DNA of 64,000 nucleotides from SMBSF63 sp034003545 (GCA_964447155.1 CAYURM010000002.1:124001-188000); one strand, 5' to 3'; positions 26,385 through 35,196 are shown, counted from the first letter of the stretch. Numbers and translations: made by a program. Notes: a model not told the origin generated them from the sequence alone.

Positions 26385-26721
26385 TGGCCCTGTAGCCCAG
26401 GCTGAGCCTGTTATCCCCCTCAAAGGGGACGAAGCCGGAGCTTGTCCAGGAATGTTCCTGATGAAAGGGGACTGGCTCCGCCTTCCCTTCGACAGGCTCA
26501 GGGCACGGCTACTCGGTTGTGAAGCCCGTTTCGATCATTATGCGCCCTCTTTGAGAGCGTGACAATCCTGATGCGATTTTAAAAATTATCTCAAGTGCGT
26601 TAGCAGCGGACGAAGTCCCTGCAAAGCAGGGAAGCGGCTATCAACAGGTTCTAATTCGGGAACCGATTATTGGTGCGTTCAAAAGCGAACGCACTCTACT
26701 TTTGGCTCCCTCGCAATGACA
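26385..26721. repeat. Mosaic of intergenic repeat fragments
   Basis: The amylase-TetR gap (26325-26729) contains no gene. It is built of repeat pieces: CAGGCTGAGCCTGTTATCC (about 26398), CCCTTCGACAGGCTCAGGG (26485-26503), GTGCGTTC-AAAAGC-GAACGCAC (26673-26694, hairpin family shared with 34770 and 57557), and CTCCCTCGCAATGACA (26706-26721, end of the MITE-like family). The segment from about 26650 to 26698 is clearly homologous to 57535-57585. Confidence 0.6.
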
Positions 26722-26729
26722 GAAATCTG

Positions 26730-27296
26730 TTACGAATATATCCCGTGCTGGAACTGGTGGACGGCTTTATAGACCAGTTCGTCATTCAGTTCGGCATCGC
26801 CGGTAAAGGCCAGGCCTGCGTACGTGTTGATCATGCCCAGGAAGGTGGCGGCGAAAGCACGGTGGCGTCCAGCCATGTTGCCATGCTCGCGGACGGCTTG
26901 CTGGAAGACGCCCTCCAGCAGTGCATGCAGCTTTTCCCAGTTTGGACGGGCGGCCTGCGCCGGGATGCCGTCCTGCGGAGCGAAACGCAGTGAGAGCAGC
27001 AGCCGGTAGAGCTGCGGATCATCAAGGGCAAACTGGAAGACCGTGCGGGCAAAGCCTTCCAGGGTTTTGGTCAGGTCGCCTTCATAGGGCAGCACGTTTT
27101 GTAATTGCTCAAAGAGGGGCGCCATACCGTCATGCAACAGGATTTCCAGCAGGCCGTACTTGCTGCCGAAGTAGTGGTACAGGGTGGGCTTGGTCACCCC
27201 GGCTGCCTCAACGATCTCCTGCACGCCCACGGCATTGTAGCCCTGGGCGGTGAACAGGCGCAGCGCGCAGTCCAGCAATGTGGCACGGTTATCCAT
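26730..27296 (-). CDS. TetR/AcrR family transcriptional regulator
   Basis: 188 aa from ATG 27296. The N-terminal helix-turn-helix is typical: 'LLDCALRLFTAQGYNAVGVQ' then 'EIVEAAGVTKPTLYHYFGSK'. The variable C-terminal ligand domain (about 60-188) gives no ligand clue. An earlier in-frame TTG at 27335 overlaps the operator-like palindrome at 27335-27354, so the internal ATG is preferred. The operator position suggests autorepression. No divergent target gene is adjacent on the plus strand: the next 300 bases hold only hairpins. Confidence 0.9.
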   Translation of the reverse strand: MDNRATLLDCALRLFTAQGYNAVGVQEIVEAAGVTKPTLYHYFGSKYGLLEILLHDGMAPLFEQLQNVLPYEGDLTKTLEGFARTVFQFALDDPQLYRLLLSLRFAPQDGIPAQAARPNWEKLHALLEGVFQQAVREHGNMAGRHRAFAATFLGMINTYAGLAFTGDAELNDELVYKAVHQFQHGIYS

Positions 27297-27334
27297 ACGA
27301 AACATCCTCGGTACAAAGTTTATCAACAAGGACA

Positions 27335-27354
27335 AGTATACCGTTCGGTATACT
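27335..27354. promoter_or_regulatory. TetR-type operator palindrome
   Basis: AGTATACCG-TT-CGGTATACT is a perfect inverted repeat with 9-bp arms, 38 bases upstream of the TetR gene start. Size and symmetry fit a TetR-family dimer site, so autoregulation is inferred. Confidence 0.75.
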
Positions 27355-27428
27355 GGCTGTCAAGGTCTCTTTTGCGCAATGAGCTTTGCATCATTTATTT
27401 TTCACGCACCCCAGGCCGCCAAGAAAAA

Positions 27429-27475
27429 GCCTTTCCAGAAGCTCTCCTTCTGGAAGGAGAGCTTTTGGAAAGGGC
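27429..27475. repeat. Long near-perfect hairpin
   Basis: Left arm 27429-27450 and right arm 27453-27475 pair over about 22 bp with one mismatch and one bulge, around a 2-base TG tip. It has no clear T-run on the plus strand. It lies in the gene-free stretch 27297-27597 together with the hairpin at 27504-27535. Confidence 0.6.
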
Positions 27476-27503
27476 AGTTTTAAGAAAGCCTGCTCGCAGC
27501 GCT

Positions 27504-27535
27504 GCCCCCATTTTGCAGTAACCCAAAATGGGGGC
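27504..27535. repeat. Perfect 12-bp inverted repeat
   Basis: GCCCCCATTTTG (27504-27515) and CAAAATGGGGGC (27524-27535) around an 8-base loop. There is no T-run on either side. It is between the TetR gene and the 3' end of the SH3b lipoprotein gene. Confidence 0.6.
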
Positions 27536-27597
27536 GAATGATGGATTTAGTTTCCGGGGTGATTTTGAACAGGCGCGGTATCGTACGTTTTTTTGAA

Positions 27598-28644
27598 TTA
27601 TCCGGTTGGGGTTTCTTCCTGTTCTTCGACGGGAACGGGGATAATCACCGCTGCGGGATCGTTGTCCGCGGATATATCCACGCGCACGCGCTCGCCTTCC
27701 AGATAAGGGGTGAGCTGCACGGTGTACACTTCCCAGATGCCGGGTGAGGCGGGCAGCACGAAACTGCCGGTATTGCTGGACAATGCCTCCGCCGCGGCGC
27801 CGTCACGACGTGTGCCAAAAACGCGCACATTGCTCTGGGCTGCACCGCTGGCGTCCTGTACCGTCCCGTTGATGTGGCGGCTGGCAGCTTCATACACAAA
27901 CACCAGCGGCGAAGCAGCCGGAAGCTGCACATAAGCGGAGCTGTTGTAGCGGAAATATTCCACCACGTTACAGTTGCCGTCCACAATGCGGCTGTCACAA
28001 TCTGTGCCGATGATCTCCACCAGCCACACGCCCACCGTATCCGGCGGGAAGAAGGTGTAGAAATAGCCATCTGCATCACTGCGGGTGACAAATTTCACGG
28101 CAAACTCAAACAACTGGGCGGTGACCTGAACCTGCACCCCGTTGATCGTCTGGCCGTTCTGGTCGATCACCTTGCCGTTGATCGACAGACTCTGCGGGGT
28201 TTCCAGCAGGGGAAGGGTTGCCAGCTCGCCTTCCAGGGTGAGCAGATTTGCGAACACCCAGCCGGTTTGCCCATTCTCGTCTTCAATCTCGACCCAGTCA
28301 TGACCGGGGGCCATACCCAGGGCAGTCACTTTGCTCCCCAGCGGGAGGGTAGACAGCACCTCGAACAGGGTGCCCGGTCCGCTGCGCAGGTTGAGGGAAT
28401 TTACATTAACGGTTGCGGCCAGGGGCTGGCGTTCGACCAGGGCTGGTGTGGAAGTAGGAGAGGGCCGGGGTTCGCCAGGCTCAGGTGTGCGGGTTGGCGG
28501 CAAGGGCGGGGGAGAATCTGTGGGATCCGCCGCCACGGGCATGCTTGGAGAGGGGGCTGCCGGAGCAGGTGCTGACCCAGTCGTACATCCTGCTGCCAGG
28601 GTCAAAAGACTGCATAGCAAAATAAAGCGTATAGAGAAGCTCAT
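27598..28644 (-). CDS. Lipoprotein with SH3b domain and carboxypeptidase-regulatory-like domains
   Basis: 348 aa from ATG 28644 with an AAGGAGGGC ribosome-binding site. Lipobox LAAGC ends the signal. A Pro/Ser/Thr-rich spacer (to about residue 75) leads to a bacterial SH3 domain ('VNSLNLRSGPGTLFEVLSTL', 'WVEIEDENGQTGWV') that in known families binds wall peptides. Two carboxypeptidase-regulatory-like beta domains follow ('INGKVIDQNGQTINGVQVQV', 'INGTVQDASGAAQSNVRVFG'). It is probably a surface lipoprotein with a structural or binding role, and no catalytic residues are visible. It stands alone on its strand. Confidence 0.82.
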   Translation of the reverse strand: MSFSIRFILLCSLLTLAAGCTTGSAPAPAAPSPSMPVAADPTDSPPPLPPTRTPEPGEPRPSPTSTPALVERQPLAATVNVNSLNLRSGPGTLFEVLSTLPLGSKVTALGMAPGHDWVEIEDENGQTGWVFANLLTLEGELATLPLLETPQSLSINGKVIDQNGQTINGVQVQVTAQLFEFAVKFVTRSDADGYFYTFFPPDTVGVWLVEIIGTDCDSRIVDGNCNVVEYFRYNSSAYVQLPAASPLVFVYEAASRHINGTVQDASGAAQSNVRVFGTRRDGAAAEALSSNTGSFVLPASPGIWEVYTVQLTPYLEGERVRVDISADNDPAAVIIPVPVEEQEETPTG

Positions 28645-28802
28645 CCTGCCCTCCTTGGAACACAGATTGACTGAAAGTCTGATTTCATTATACGATACAT
28701 TTGCGTGCTTCCTCCAAATTTTTTCTCTCTTCCTCCTCAAACCATGCTATGATGATATTCAGGTAAAGGAGCGCTTTTATCAGCTGCCTCTAAAATTCAA
28801 GG

Positions 28803-28808
28803 TATAAT
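28803..28808 (+). promoter_or_regulatory. -10 box (TATAAT) upstream of glgC
   Basis: A perfect TATAAT lies 33 bases before the glgC ATG. No convincing -35 at 16-18 bp was found, so it may be weak or activator-dependent. Confidence 0.4.
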
Positions 28809-28841
28809 AATGGGTATTTGATCCAGAAAAGGGAGTGAAAC

Positions 28842-30143
28842 ATGGCTATGCAAAGCGATTTTTTGGCAGTGATTCTCGGTGGTGGTCAGGGCAGTCGTCT
28901 GTTTCCTTTAACCCAGCAGAGGGCCAAGCCAGCTGTGCCGATTGCTGGTAAATATCGTTTGATTGATATTCCCATCAGCAACTGTATCAACTCCGGCTTT
29001 TATCGCATTGCCGTGTTAACCCAGTTCAATTCAGTTTCTCTTCATCGTCATATCAACCGCACCTATTATTTTGATGCTTTTCATACGGGATGGGTACAGG
29101 TGTGGGCGGCCGAACAGACAACAATGAGCAAGGATTGGTATCAGGGCACGGCCGACGCTGTGCGTAAGCAGATTGGGGAGATCATAAGCACCCGCGCCCG
29201 GCATATCATTATTCTGGCTGGTGACCATCTCTACCGTATGGATTATTCGAAGATGGCGCGTTTCCATCAGGAAACGGATGCCGATGTGACTGTGGCCGTG
29301 CAGCCTGTGCTGGCAAGCGAAGCTTTCCGCTTTGGCATCCTCAAACGCGATAAATCCTTGCGTATTTCAAATTTTGCTGAAAAACCAACCGATGCCGATG
29401 TTTTGCTGGACATGGTCAGCCGTGATGATCCGGAACGCCCGTATTTGGGTTCGATGGGCATTTATGTGTTCAAAACGGAAGCACTGGTCAATTTGCTTGC
29501 CAATGCTGATTTTCAGGATTTTGGCAAGCACATCATTCCAGAAGCGATTCAAACTCACAAAGTGTATGGATATGATTTTACCGGCTATTGGGAAGATATT
29601 GGAACGATCCGTTCTTTTTACGAAACTAACCTGATGTTGACCAAACCGAATGCAGCCTTTAATTTTTATGATCCAGACCAGCTCATTTATACCCGTGCCC
29701 GCTTTTTACCTGGCAGCAAAATCAAGAACAGCAAACTGGAAGATGTGGTCATTGCGGATGGCTGTTTGATCTCGGATGCGGATATTAAACATTCCCTGAT
29801 TGGTCTGCGCAGTGTAATTAAAAGCGGAACAACGATTATTGACAGTATTTTGATGGGGGACGATGATTATACCCTGCAGGATGTGGACGATCCCAGCCAG
29901 ATACTGGAATTTGGGATTGGCAGTGATTGCCATATCGAGGGCGCGATCATCGATAAAAACCCCATCTTTGGTCACGGGGTCACGATCAAACCTTTCCCGC
30001 GGGGCACAGAGATTGATGGCGGCAATTATTATGTGCGGGATGGGATCGTGGTCATTCCCAAGAACACTGTTTTAGCGGATGAGACTTATATTGGGCCAGA
30101 AAAAAGCCAACCAGAACAGGTGATTCAGGGCGAAACAGATTAG
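28842..30143 (+). CDS. glgC: Glucose-1-phosphate adenylyltransferase
   Basis: 433 aa. It makes ADP-glucose from ATP and glucose 1-phosphate for glycogen synthesis. Motifs: 'VILGGGQGSRLFPLTQQRAK' with the triphosphate loop, 'KPAVPIAGKYRLIDIPISN', 'WYQGTADAVRKQ', 'IILAGDHLYRMDY' (the metal-binding Asp), 'FAEKP', and 'YEFTGYWEDIGTI'-type substrate loop (here 'YDFTGYWEDIGTI'). A C-terminal left-handed beta-helix carries the allosteric half. RBS AGGGAGTG. Length is typical. The P-type ATPase 40 bases downstream may be co-transcribed, without obvious functional link. Confidence 0.95.
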   Translation: MAMQSDFLAVILGGGQGSRLFPLTQQRAKPAVPIAGKYRLIDIPISNCINSGFYRIAVLTQFNSVSLHRHINRTYYFDAFHTGWVQVWAAEQTTMSKDWYQGTADAVRKQIGEIISTRARHIIILAGDHLYRMDYSKMARFHQETDADVTVAVQPVLASEAFRFGILKRDKSLRISNFAEKPTDADVLLDMVSRDDPERPYLGSMGIYVFKTEALVNLLANADFQDFGKHIIPEAIQTHKVYGYDFTGYWEDIGTIRSFYETNLMLTKPNAAFNFYDPDQLIYTRARFLPGSKIKNSKLEDVVIADGCLISDADIKHSLIGLRSVIKSGTTIIDSILMGDDDYTLQDVDDPSQILEFGIGSDCHIEGAIIDKNPIFGHGVTIKPFPRGTEIDGGNYYVRDGIVVIPKNTVLADETYIGPEKSQPEQVIQGETD

Positions 30144-30183
30144 GTTTGCCTTATCGCAATATTTTATACATTTAGGAGACGTT

Positions 30184-33015
30184 ATGACACATCAAACAGG
30201 AAGTGGTTTTCAGGATTTGCCGAAGGATATTGTTGTATCCTGGCATGCCATGAGCCCCTCACAGGTGCTTGAGAAACTGGAAACTGCCGAAAAAGTTGGC
30301 CTGACCTCGCAAGAGGCCGCAGCACGGGTCGAGAAGTATGGTTTGAATCAATTGGAAGAAAAACCGCGCCCCACATTTTTTGCGATGGTGATTGATCAGT
30401 TACGAAATTTCATTGTCATCATGTTGATTGTGGCGGCGGTGATTTCTTTCCTGCTGGGTGACACGATTGAGGGCAGTGCCATTATGGCAATCGTGATCCT
30501 CAATGCCATTCTGGGCGTGGTGCAGGAGAGCCGGGCAGAAGAGGCCCTGGCCGCCTTGAAGCGCATGGCCGCCCCTGAAGCACAGGTGCTGCGCGATGGC
30601 AACCGGATCAGTTTACCGGCCCGCGAGCTGGTGCCTGGCGATATCGTTTATCTCGAGGCTGGCAATTTTATCCCGGCTGACCTGCGCTTGCTGGAAGCAG
30701 TCAATTTGCGCATTGAGGAAGCTGCCTTAACGGGTGAATCTGTGCCGGTGCAGAAAGTTGCGGTAGATATCTATACTGAAGACGCCGGTCTCGGTGATCG
30801 CAAGAACTCGGCTTTCATGGGCACCACCGTTACCTATGGCCGCGGCCTGGGCGTGGTTACCAGCACCGGGATGACCACCCAGTTAGGGTTGATCGCCGGC
30901 ATGCTGCAAAGCGTGGATGAAGAACAGACCCCGCTTCAAGCTAACCTGGATCAGTTGGGCAAGACTCTCGGGTATGCCTGTCTGGTGGTTTGTGGTCTTG
31001 TGTTTGGTGTGGGTCTGGTGCAGTCGATTGGCGCGATTGATGTGGAAGTGATCACCGAACTGTTCATGGTGGCCGTCAGCCTGGCGATTGCCGCCGTGCC
31101 CGAAGGTCTGCCCGCTGTGGTGACCATCAGTCTGGCCATGGGGATGAGCGAAATGGTCAAGCGCCACGCGCTGATTCGCCGTCTGGCCTCTGTGGAAACC
31201 CTGGGCTCCGCTACGGTCATCTGCTCTGACAAGACCGGCACCCTGACCCAGAACAAGATGACCGTCACCCGTTTATGGTCAGACGGCAAAATGATTGAGA
31301 TCACCGGCGACGGCTACAACGTGACCGGCGATTTTTATCTGGATGGCAAAAAGATTGACATTAAGGATTACCCGGCTGCTGTGGATACCCTGTGGGCCGG
31401 GGTTTTGAACAACGACGCTGTACTCAAGCAGGTGACGGACGAAGAAGGCAAGACCGGATACCGCCTGATTGGCGATCCCACCGAAGGTTCGATCCTGGTG
31501 GCGGGTGCCAAAGCGGGTATTTTTGCCGACGGCACGAATAAAAACTACCCGCGCAGTGCCGAAATTCCCTTTGACTCTGCCCGCAAACGCATGGTTACCG
31601 TGCATCAGGTCGCCAGCCCGCAGCCTGAAGATACCTATATCCAGCAGGAAGGCGTTGACAAGGAATGGTACGCTGTGGCGGTGAAGGGCGCGCCGGATGT
31701 GGTGCTTGGCTTATGCAGCTACTACGAATCGATGGATAACAAAAGAATCGCATTGGATGAAGCTGCCCGCCAGCGCATCCTGGCTGCCAACGACAGCATG
31801 ACCGGCGAAGCGCTGCGCGTGCTGGGTTTCGCGTATCGGATACAGCCCACTGCGCCGACACAATTTGACAGCAATGAGCTGGAAAAAGACCTGTGCTTTG
31901 TCGGCCTGGTGGGGATGATCGACCCGGCTCGTCTGGAAGTCAAGCCTGCAATGGAGAACGCTGCCGGCGCCGGCATTCGCACGATCATGATCACTGGTGA
32001 TTATCCCAACACCGCCAAAGCAATTGCCGAAGATATTGGCCTGCTGCGTCCTGGTCACAAGGTACTTACCGGTTATGATTTGAATGAAATGAGCGACGAG
32101 CAGTTGCAGGCTGAGGTCAAGGTGACCGATGTGTTCGCCCGCGTCTCGCCGGAACACAAGATGCGCATCGTGGATGCGCTCAAGTCCAACGATGAAGTCG
32201 TTGCGATGACTGGCGACGGCGTCAATGACGCCCCGGCCATCAAGCGCGCCGACATCGGTGTGGCAATGGGCATCACCGGCACGGATGTGGCCAAAGAAAC
32301 CGCAGATATGGTTTTGACGGATGATAACTACGCCAGTATCGTTTCGGCGATTGAACAGGGCCGCATCATTTACTCCAACATCCGCAAATTTGTCTATTAC
32401 CTGATTTCCTGTAATATGGCCGAAATTTTGATCATCTTCACGGCCATGTTGGTTTGGGGCCGTTCGCCGCTGACTGCCATTCAATTGTTGTGGCTGAATC
32501 TGGTGACCGATGGCGCTCCTGCTCTGGCCCTGGCCAATGAAAAAGGCGACCCGGATATTATGGAACAGCCCCCGCGCCCATCCAAAGAGCCGATCATCAA
32601 TGCCCGCATGCGCTCCGGGATTGTGGTGCAAACGATTGCCATTACGACAGTCGTGCTGGCAGCCTATTACATCGGTTTGTCTCTGGATCATCTGCGCCTG
32701 GAGACTGCCGAGACGATGGCCTTTGTGACCCTGAGTGCATCTGAGTTGCTGCGGGCTTTCACCGCACGTTCAGAATTCTTCCCGATCCTCAAGATTGGTT
32801 TGTTCACCAACAAGTGGATGAACTACGGGGTGGCCGCATCGATGGTTTTGATCCTGGCGGTGATTTACATCCCCTTCCTCAACCCGATCTTTAATACCGT
32901 CCCGTTGACTTTCCAGGAATGGTTGATCATCCTGCCGCTGCTGCTGGTTCCGGCCATTGCGGCAGAAATTCACAAAGCGGTCATGCGCCGCAAACAGCAC
33001 AATACGGCTGCATAA
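30184..33015 (+). CDS. Calcium-type cation-transporting P-type ATPase (P2A)
   Basis: 943 aa. An N-terminal cation-ATPase domain is followed by the actuator 'AALTGESVPVQK' (TGES), M4 'AAVPEGLPAVVTISLAMG', the phosphorylation site 'CSDKTGTLTQNKMTVT' (Asp349), the nucleotide-binding 'KGAPDVV', the hinge 'VAMTGDGVNDAPAIKRADIG', and the C-terminal six-helix block with 'LWLNLVTDGAPALALA'. PEGLP in M4 plus N..TD in M6 fits SERCA/PMR1-like calcium (or manganese) export. A GGAGAC sequence precedes the ATG. The gene ends at a strong terminator (33041). Confidence 0.95.
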   Translation: MTHQTGSGFQDLPKDIVVSWHAMSPSQVLEKLETAEKVGLTSQEAAARVEKYGLNQLEEKPRPTFFAMVIDQLRNFIVIMLIVAAVISFLLGDTIEGSAIMAIVILNAILGVVQESRAEEALAALKRMAAPEAQVLRDGNRISLPARELVPGDIVYLEAGNFIPADLRLLEAVNLRIEEAALTGESVPVQKVAVDIYTEDAGLGDRKNSAFMGTTVTYGRGLGVVTSTGMTTQLGLIAGMLQSVDEEQTPLQANLDQLGKTLGYACLVVCGLVFGVGLVQSIGAIDVEVITELFMVAVSLAIAAVPEGLPAVVTISLAMGMSEMVKRHALIRRLASVETLGSATVICSDKTGTLTQNKMTVTRLWSDGKMIEITGDGYNVTGDFYLDGKKIDIKDYPAAVDTLWAGVLNNDAVLKQVTDEEGKTGYRLIGDPTEGSILVAGAKAGIFADGTNKNYPRSAEIPFDSARKRMVTVHQVASPQPEDTYIQQEGVDKEWYAVAVKGAPDVVLGLCSYYESMDNKRIALDEAARQRILAANDSMTGEALRVLGFAYRIQPTAPTQFDSNELEKDLCFVGLVGMIDPARLEVKPAMENAAGAGIRTIMITGDYPNTAKAIAEDIGLLRPGHKVLTGYDLNEMSDEQLQAEVKVTDVFARVSPEHKMRIVDALKSNDEVVAMTGDGVNDAPAIKRADIGVAMGITGTDVAKETADMVLTDDNYASIVSAIEQGRIIYSNIRKFVYYLISCNMAEILIIFTAMLVWGRSPLTAIQLLWLNLVTDGAPALALANEKGDPDIMEQPPRPSKEPIINARMRSGIVVQTIAITTVVLAAYYIGLSLDHLRLETAETMAFVTLSASELLRAFTARSEFFPILKIGLFTNKWMNYGVAASMVLILAVIYIPFLNPIFNTVPLTFQEWLIILPLLLVPAIAAEIHKAVMRRKQHNTAA

Positions 33016-33040
33016 GCCAGACTGGTTTTACAGCGAACAC

Positions 33041-33074
33041 CGCCTCCCGCAGATTTTCTGCGGGAGGCGTTTTT
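33041..33074 (+). terminator. Strong intrinsic terminator after the P-type ATPase gene
   Basis: CGCCTCCCGCAGA (33041-33053), 3-base TTT loop, TCTGCGGGAGGCG (33057-33069), then TTTTT. 13-bp perfect stem. Its stem contains the CCTCCCGCAG word also repeated at 3673-3871. Confidence 0.92.
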
Positions 33075-33262
33075 GCCTGTGTCCAATCCCCCTCAGGTAA
33101 TATTACCTTTCGATACGAACATGACCCGATTTGTGCTTGTCACGAGTGCGAATAGGATGCGCGTTGTACCTCAGGTCTGATGACATTTTCCTGCCGCCAG
33201 ACTAACATCATAAAAGCGGAAATATTTTCCGCAAAAATCTGGATGGGATGAGGTGGAACAAA

Positions 33263-34753
33263 ATGAATATTTTGCTGGTATACCCGCGTTTTCAGGACAC
33301 GTTCTGGAGCTTTCAATATGCGCTTGAATTTTTGGGAAAGAAGGCTTCTTCCCCGCCGTTAGGGCTGGCAACTGTGGCCGCCATGCTGCCAGCGGAATGG
33401 AACAAGCGCCTGGTTGATATGAATGTGCGTGACCTTAAACAGCAAGATCTCGTCTGGGCAGATATGGTTTTTCTCTCGGCAATGAACGTGCAGCGCATAT
33501 CCGCGCGAAAAACGATCAGCCGCTGCAAACAGGCCGGCCTGCCTGTTGTGGCGGGCGGTCCGCTCTTCACCGGGGAATATGACCAGTTTGAAGAGGTGGA
33601 TCATTTTGTGCTCAACGAGGCCGAGCTGACCCTGCCGCCATTTCTGGCTGATCTGGCAGCCGGTACCCCGCAGCGCGTGTACCAAACCGACGGGTTTGCG
33701 GACATGAACCAGACCCCCGTGCCGATGTGGGAACTGGTTGATTTTCAGCCGTATGACTCAATGGCGATCCAGTTCTCGCGTGGCTGCCCGTTTAACTGCG
33801 ATTTTTGCAATATCACCGCCTTGCTGGGGAAGCAGGTGCGCACCAAGTCAGCTGAACAGATCATCGCAGAACTGGATCTGATCTATGCGCTTGGCTGGCG
33901 GCGCAGCATTTTTTTTGTAGATGATAATTTCATCGGCAATCGCAAACTGCTCAAGAACGATATCCTGCCCGCTTTAATTGAATGGCGCAAGGACAAAATC
34001 GGCTGCGCCTTCATCACCGAAGCTTCGATCAATCTGGCGGATGATTCGGAATTGATGGACATGATGGTCGCCGCCGGGTTTAAATCGGTTTTTGTGGGCA
34101 TTGAAACCCCGGATGAAGCCGGCCTGGAAGAATGCCACAAATCCCAGAATCGCAATCGTAATTTACTGGAGAGCGTGCAATTGCTGCACCGCAAGGGTTT
34201 GCAGGTGATGGGCGGTTTTATTGTTGGCTTTGACAGCGACACGCCTTCCATTTTCCAGCAGCAGATTGACTTTATTCAACAAAGCGGCATCATCACCGCT
34301 ATGGTGGGATTACTGCAAGCGCCTTTCGGCACCCGGCTGTATCAGCGCATGGAAGACGAAGGCCGCCTGCTCGGTGAAATGAGCGGTGACAATGTGGATG
34401 GCGGCACCAATATCATTCCGCACATGGATATGAAAACGCTGACCGAAGGGTATTGGGATATCCTCAAAAATTTGTATTCCCCGCGCCCATTCTATCAACG
34501 GGTAAAAACATTTCTGCGTGAATATAATGTGACCAAGCTTCGTTCAAATCTTCAGTTGGCCGATATCAGGGCGCTGTTCCGCTCGATCTATTTGTTGGGA
34601 ATTGTTGGTGAAGAACGCCGCGATTACTGGAATCTGGTGTGGTGGACATTACGGCATTACCCTGAAAAAATTTCCCTGGCCATCACCTTTTCGATCTACG
34701 GTTACCATTTCCGCAAGGTAATGGAAAATCACGTGGCGGTTGCCGCGGGGTAG
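33263..34753 (+). CDS. B12-binding-domain radical SAM protein (DUF4070-like)
   Basis: 496 aa from ATG 33263, with GAGGTGG about 10 bases upstream; an in-frame ATG at 33248 would use up that site. Residues 1-140 form a cobalamin-binding-like Rossmann domain ('LLVYPRFQDTFWS', 'WADMVFLSAMNVQ', 'VVAGGPLF'). No DxHxxG is seen, so B12 ligation would be base-off or absent. The radical SAM core has Cys175-x3-Cys179-x2-Cys182 (RGCPFNCDFCN), which holds a 4Fe-4S cluster and SAM. The C-terminal part fits DUF4070. Members include methyltransferases such as those modifying hopanoids, but the substrate here is unknown. Confidence 0.85.
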   Translation: MNILLVYPRFQDTFWSFQYALEFLGKKASSPPLGLATVAAMLPAEWNKRLVDMNVRDLKQQDLVWADMVFLSAMNVQRISARKTISRCKQAGLPVVAGGPLFTGEYDQFEEVDHFVLNEAELTLPPFLADLAAGTPQRVYQTDGFADMNQTPVPMWELVDFQPYDSMAIQFSRGCPFNCDFCNITALLGKQVRTKSAEQIIAELDLIYALGWRRSIFFVDDNFIGNRKLLKNDILPALIEWRKDKIGCAFITEASINLADDSELMDMMVAAGFKSVFVGIETPDEAGLEECHKSQNRNRNLLESVQLLHRKGLQVMGGFIVGFDSDTPSIFQQQIDFIQQSGIITAMVGLLQAPFGTRLYQRMEDEGRLLGEMSGDNVDGGTNIIPHMDMKTLTEGYWDILKNLYSPRPFYQRVKTFLREYNVTKLRSNLQLADIRALFRSIYLLGIVGEERRDYWNLVWWTLRHYPEKISLAITFSIYGYHFRKVMENHVAVAAG

Positions 34754-34769
34754 GCACAATAAAAAGCAG

Positions 34770-34800
34770 GGTGCGTTCGCACGCCTGCGGCGAACGCACC
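34770..34800. repeat. GGTGCGTTC-family hairpin, copy at 34.8 kb
   Basis: GGTGCGTTCGC (34770-34780), 9-base loop, GCGAACGCACC (34790-34800). Same family as 26673-26694, 57503-57521 and 57557-57580. The gap 34754-35196 otherwise holds the MITE-like element and no gene. Confidence 0.7.
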
Positions 34801-34940
34801 AGAAGTCACCTTTGGTTTTGAATGATTACGAATTGGAGCTTGTTGATGGGTGCGGTGCGGATATCATCCCCGACAGGCTGAAGCACTAACGCATACGAGA
34901 TGGTTTTGAAAATGATGTCAGAAAAATTTATTTATTCCCC

Positions 34941-35069
34941 GTAACTACTCAGGTACTTCGATGATGTCACTGCGAGGAGCATGCTTTTGCGACGCGGCAG
35001 TCTCACAGCCAGTCTGTGAGATTGCCGCGTCGGCCTTTGGCCTCCTCGCAATGACATACCTGTAGTTAC
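34941..35069. repeat. MITE-like interspersed repeat, copy 2, nested in a larger inverted repeat
   Basis: The inner element 34965-35056 begins TGTCACTGCGAGGAG and ends CTCCTCGCAATGACA (14 of 15 inverted matches). Inside it, GCGGCAGTCTCACAG pairs with CTGTGAGATTGCCGC around GCCAG-like sequence. Outside it, GTAACTAC-TC-AGGTA (from 34941) pairs with TACCTGTAGTTAC (to 35069). The whole thing is a nested, highly foldable non-coding element related to 24868-24966. Confidence 0.75.
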
Positions 35070-35152
35070 TATCCCCCATCATTTGTCTGCGGAGATCACG
35101 ATCGAAAGCAGAGGCTTGTTTATTGCGCCTGTTTTTTTGATGAGCCAGTCTG

Positions 35153-35187
35153 AAAAAAAGACCGCCGAGAAATTTTTCTCGGCGGTC
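35153..35187 (-). terminator. Intrinsic terminator for tRNA-Pro
   Basis: Read on the minus strand: GACCGCCGAGA (35187-35177), short A/T loop, TCTCGGCGGTC (35170-35160), then seven T (35159-35153). It lies 9 bases beyond the tRNA 3' end. Confidence 0.9.
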
Positions 35188-35196
35188 GGTGACCAG

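Noticed and set aside
31711..32691. 326-codon minus-strand ORF within the P-type ATPase gene
   Set aside because: Antisense shadow of a gene with all P-type ATPase motifs.
34965..35056. CRISPR-like repeat-spacer structure
   Set aside because: The repeats are inverted and occur as single elements, with no regular spacers.
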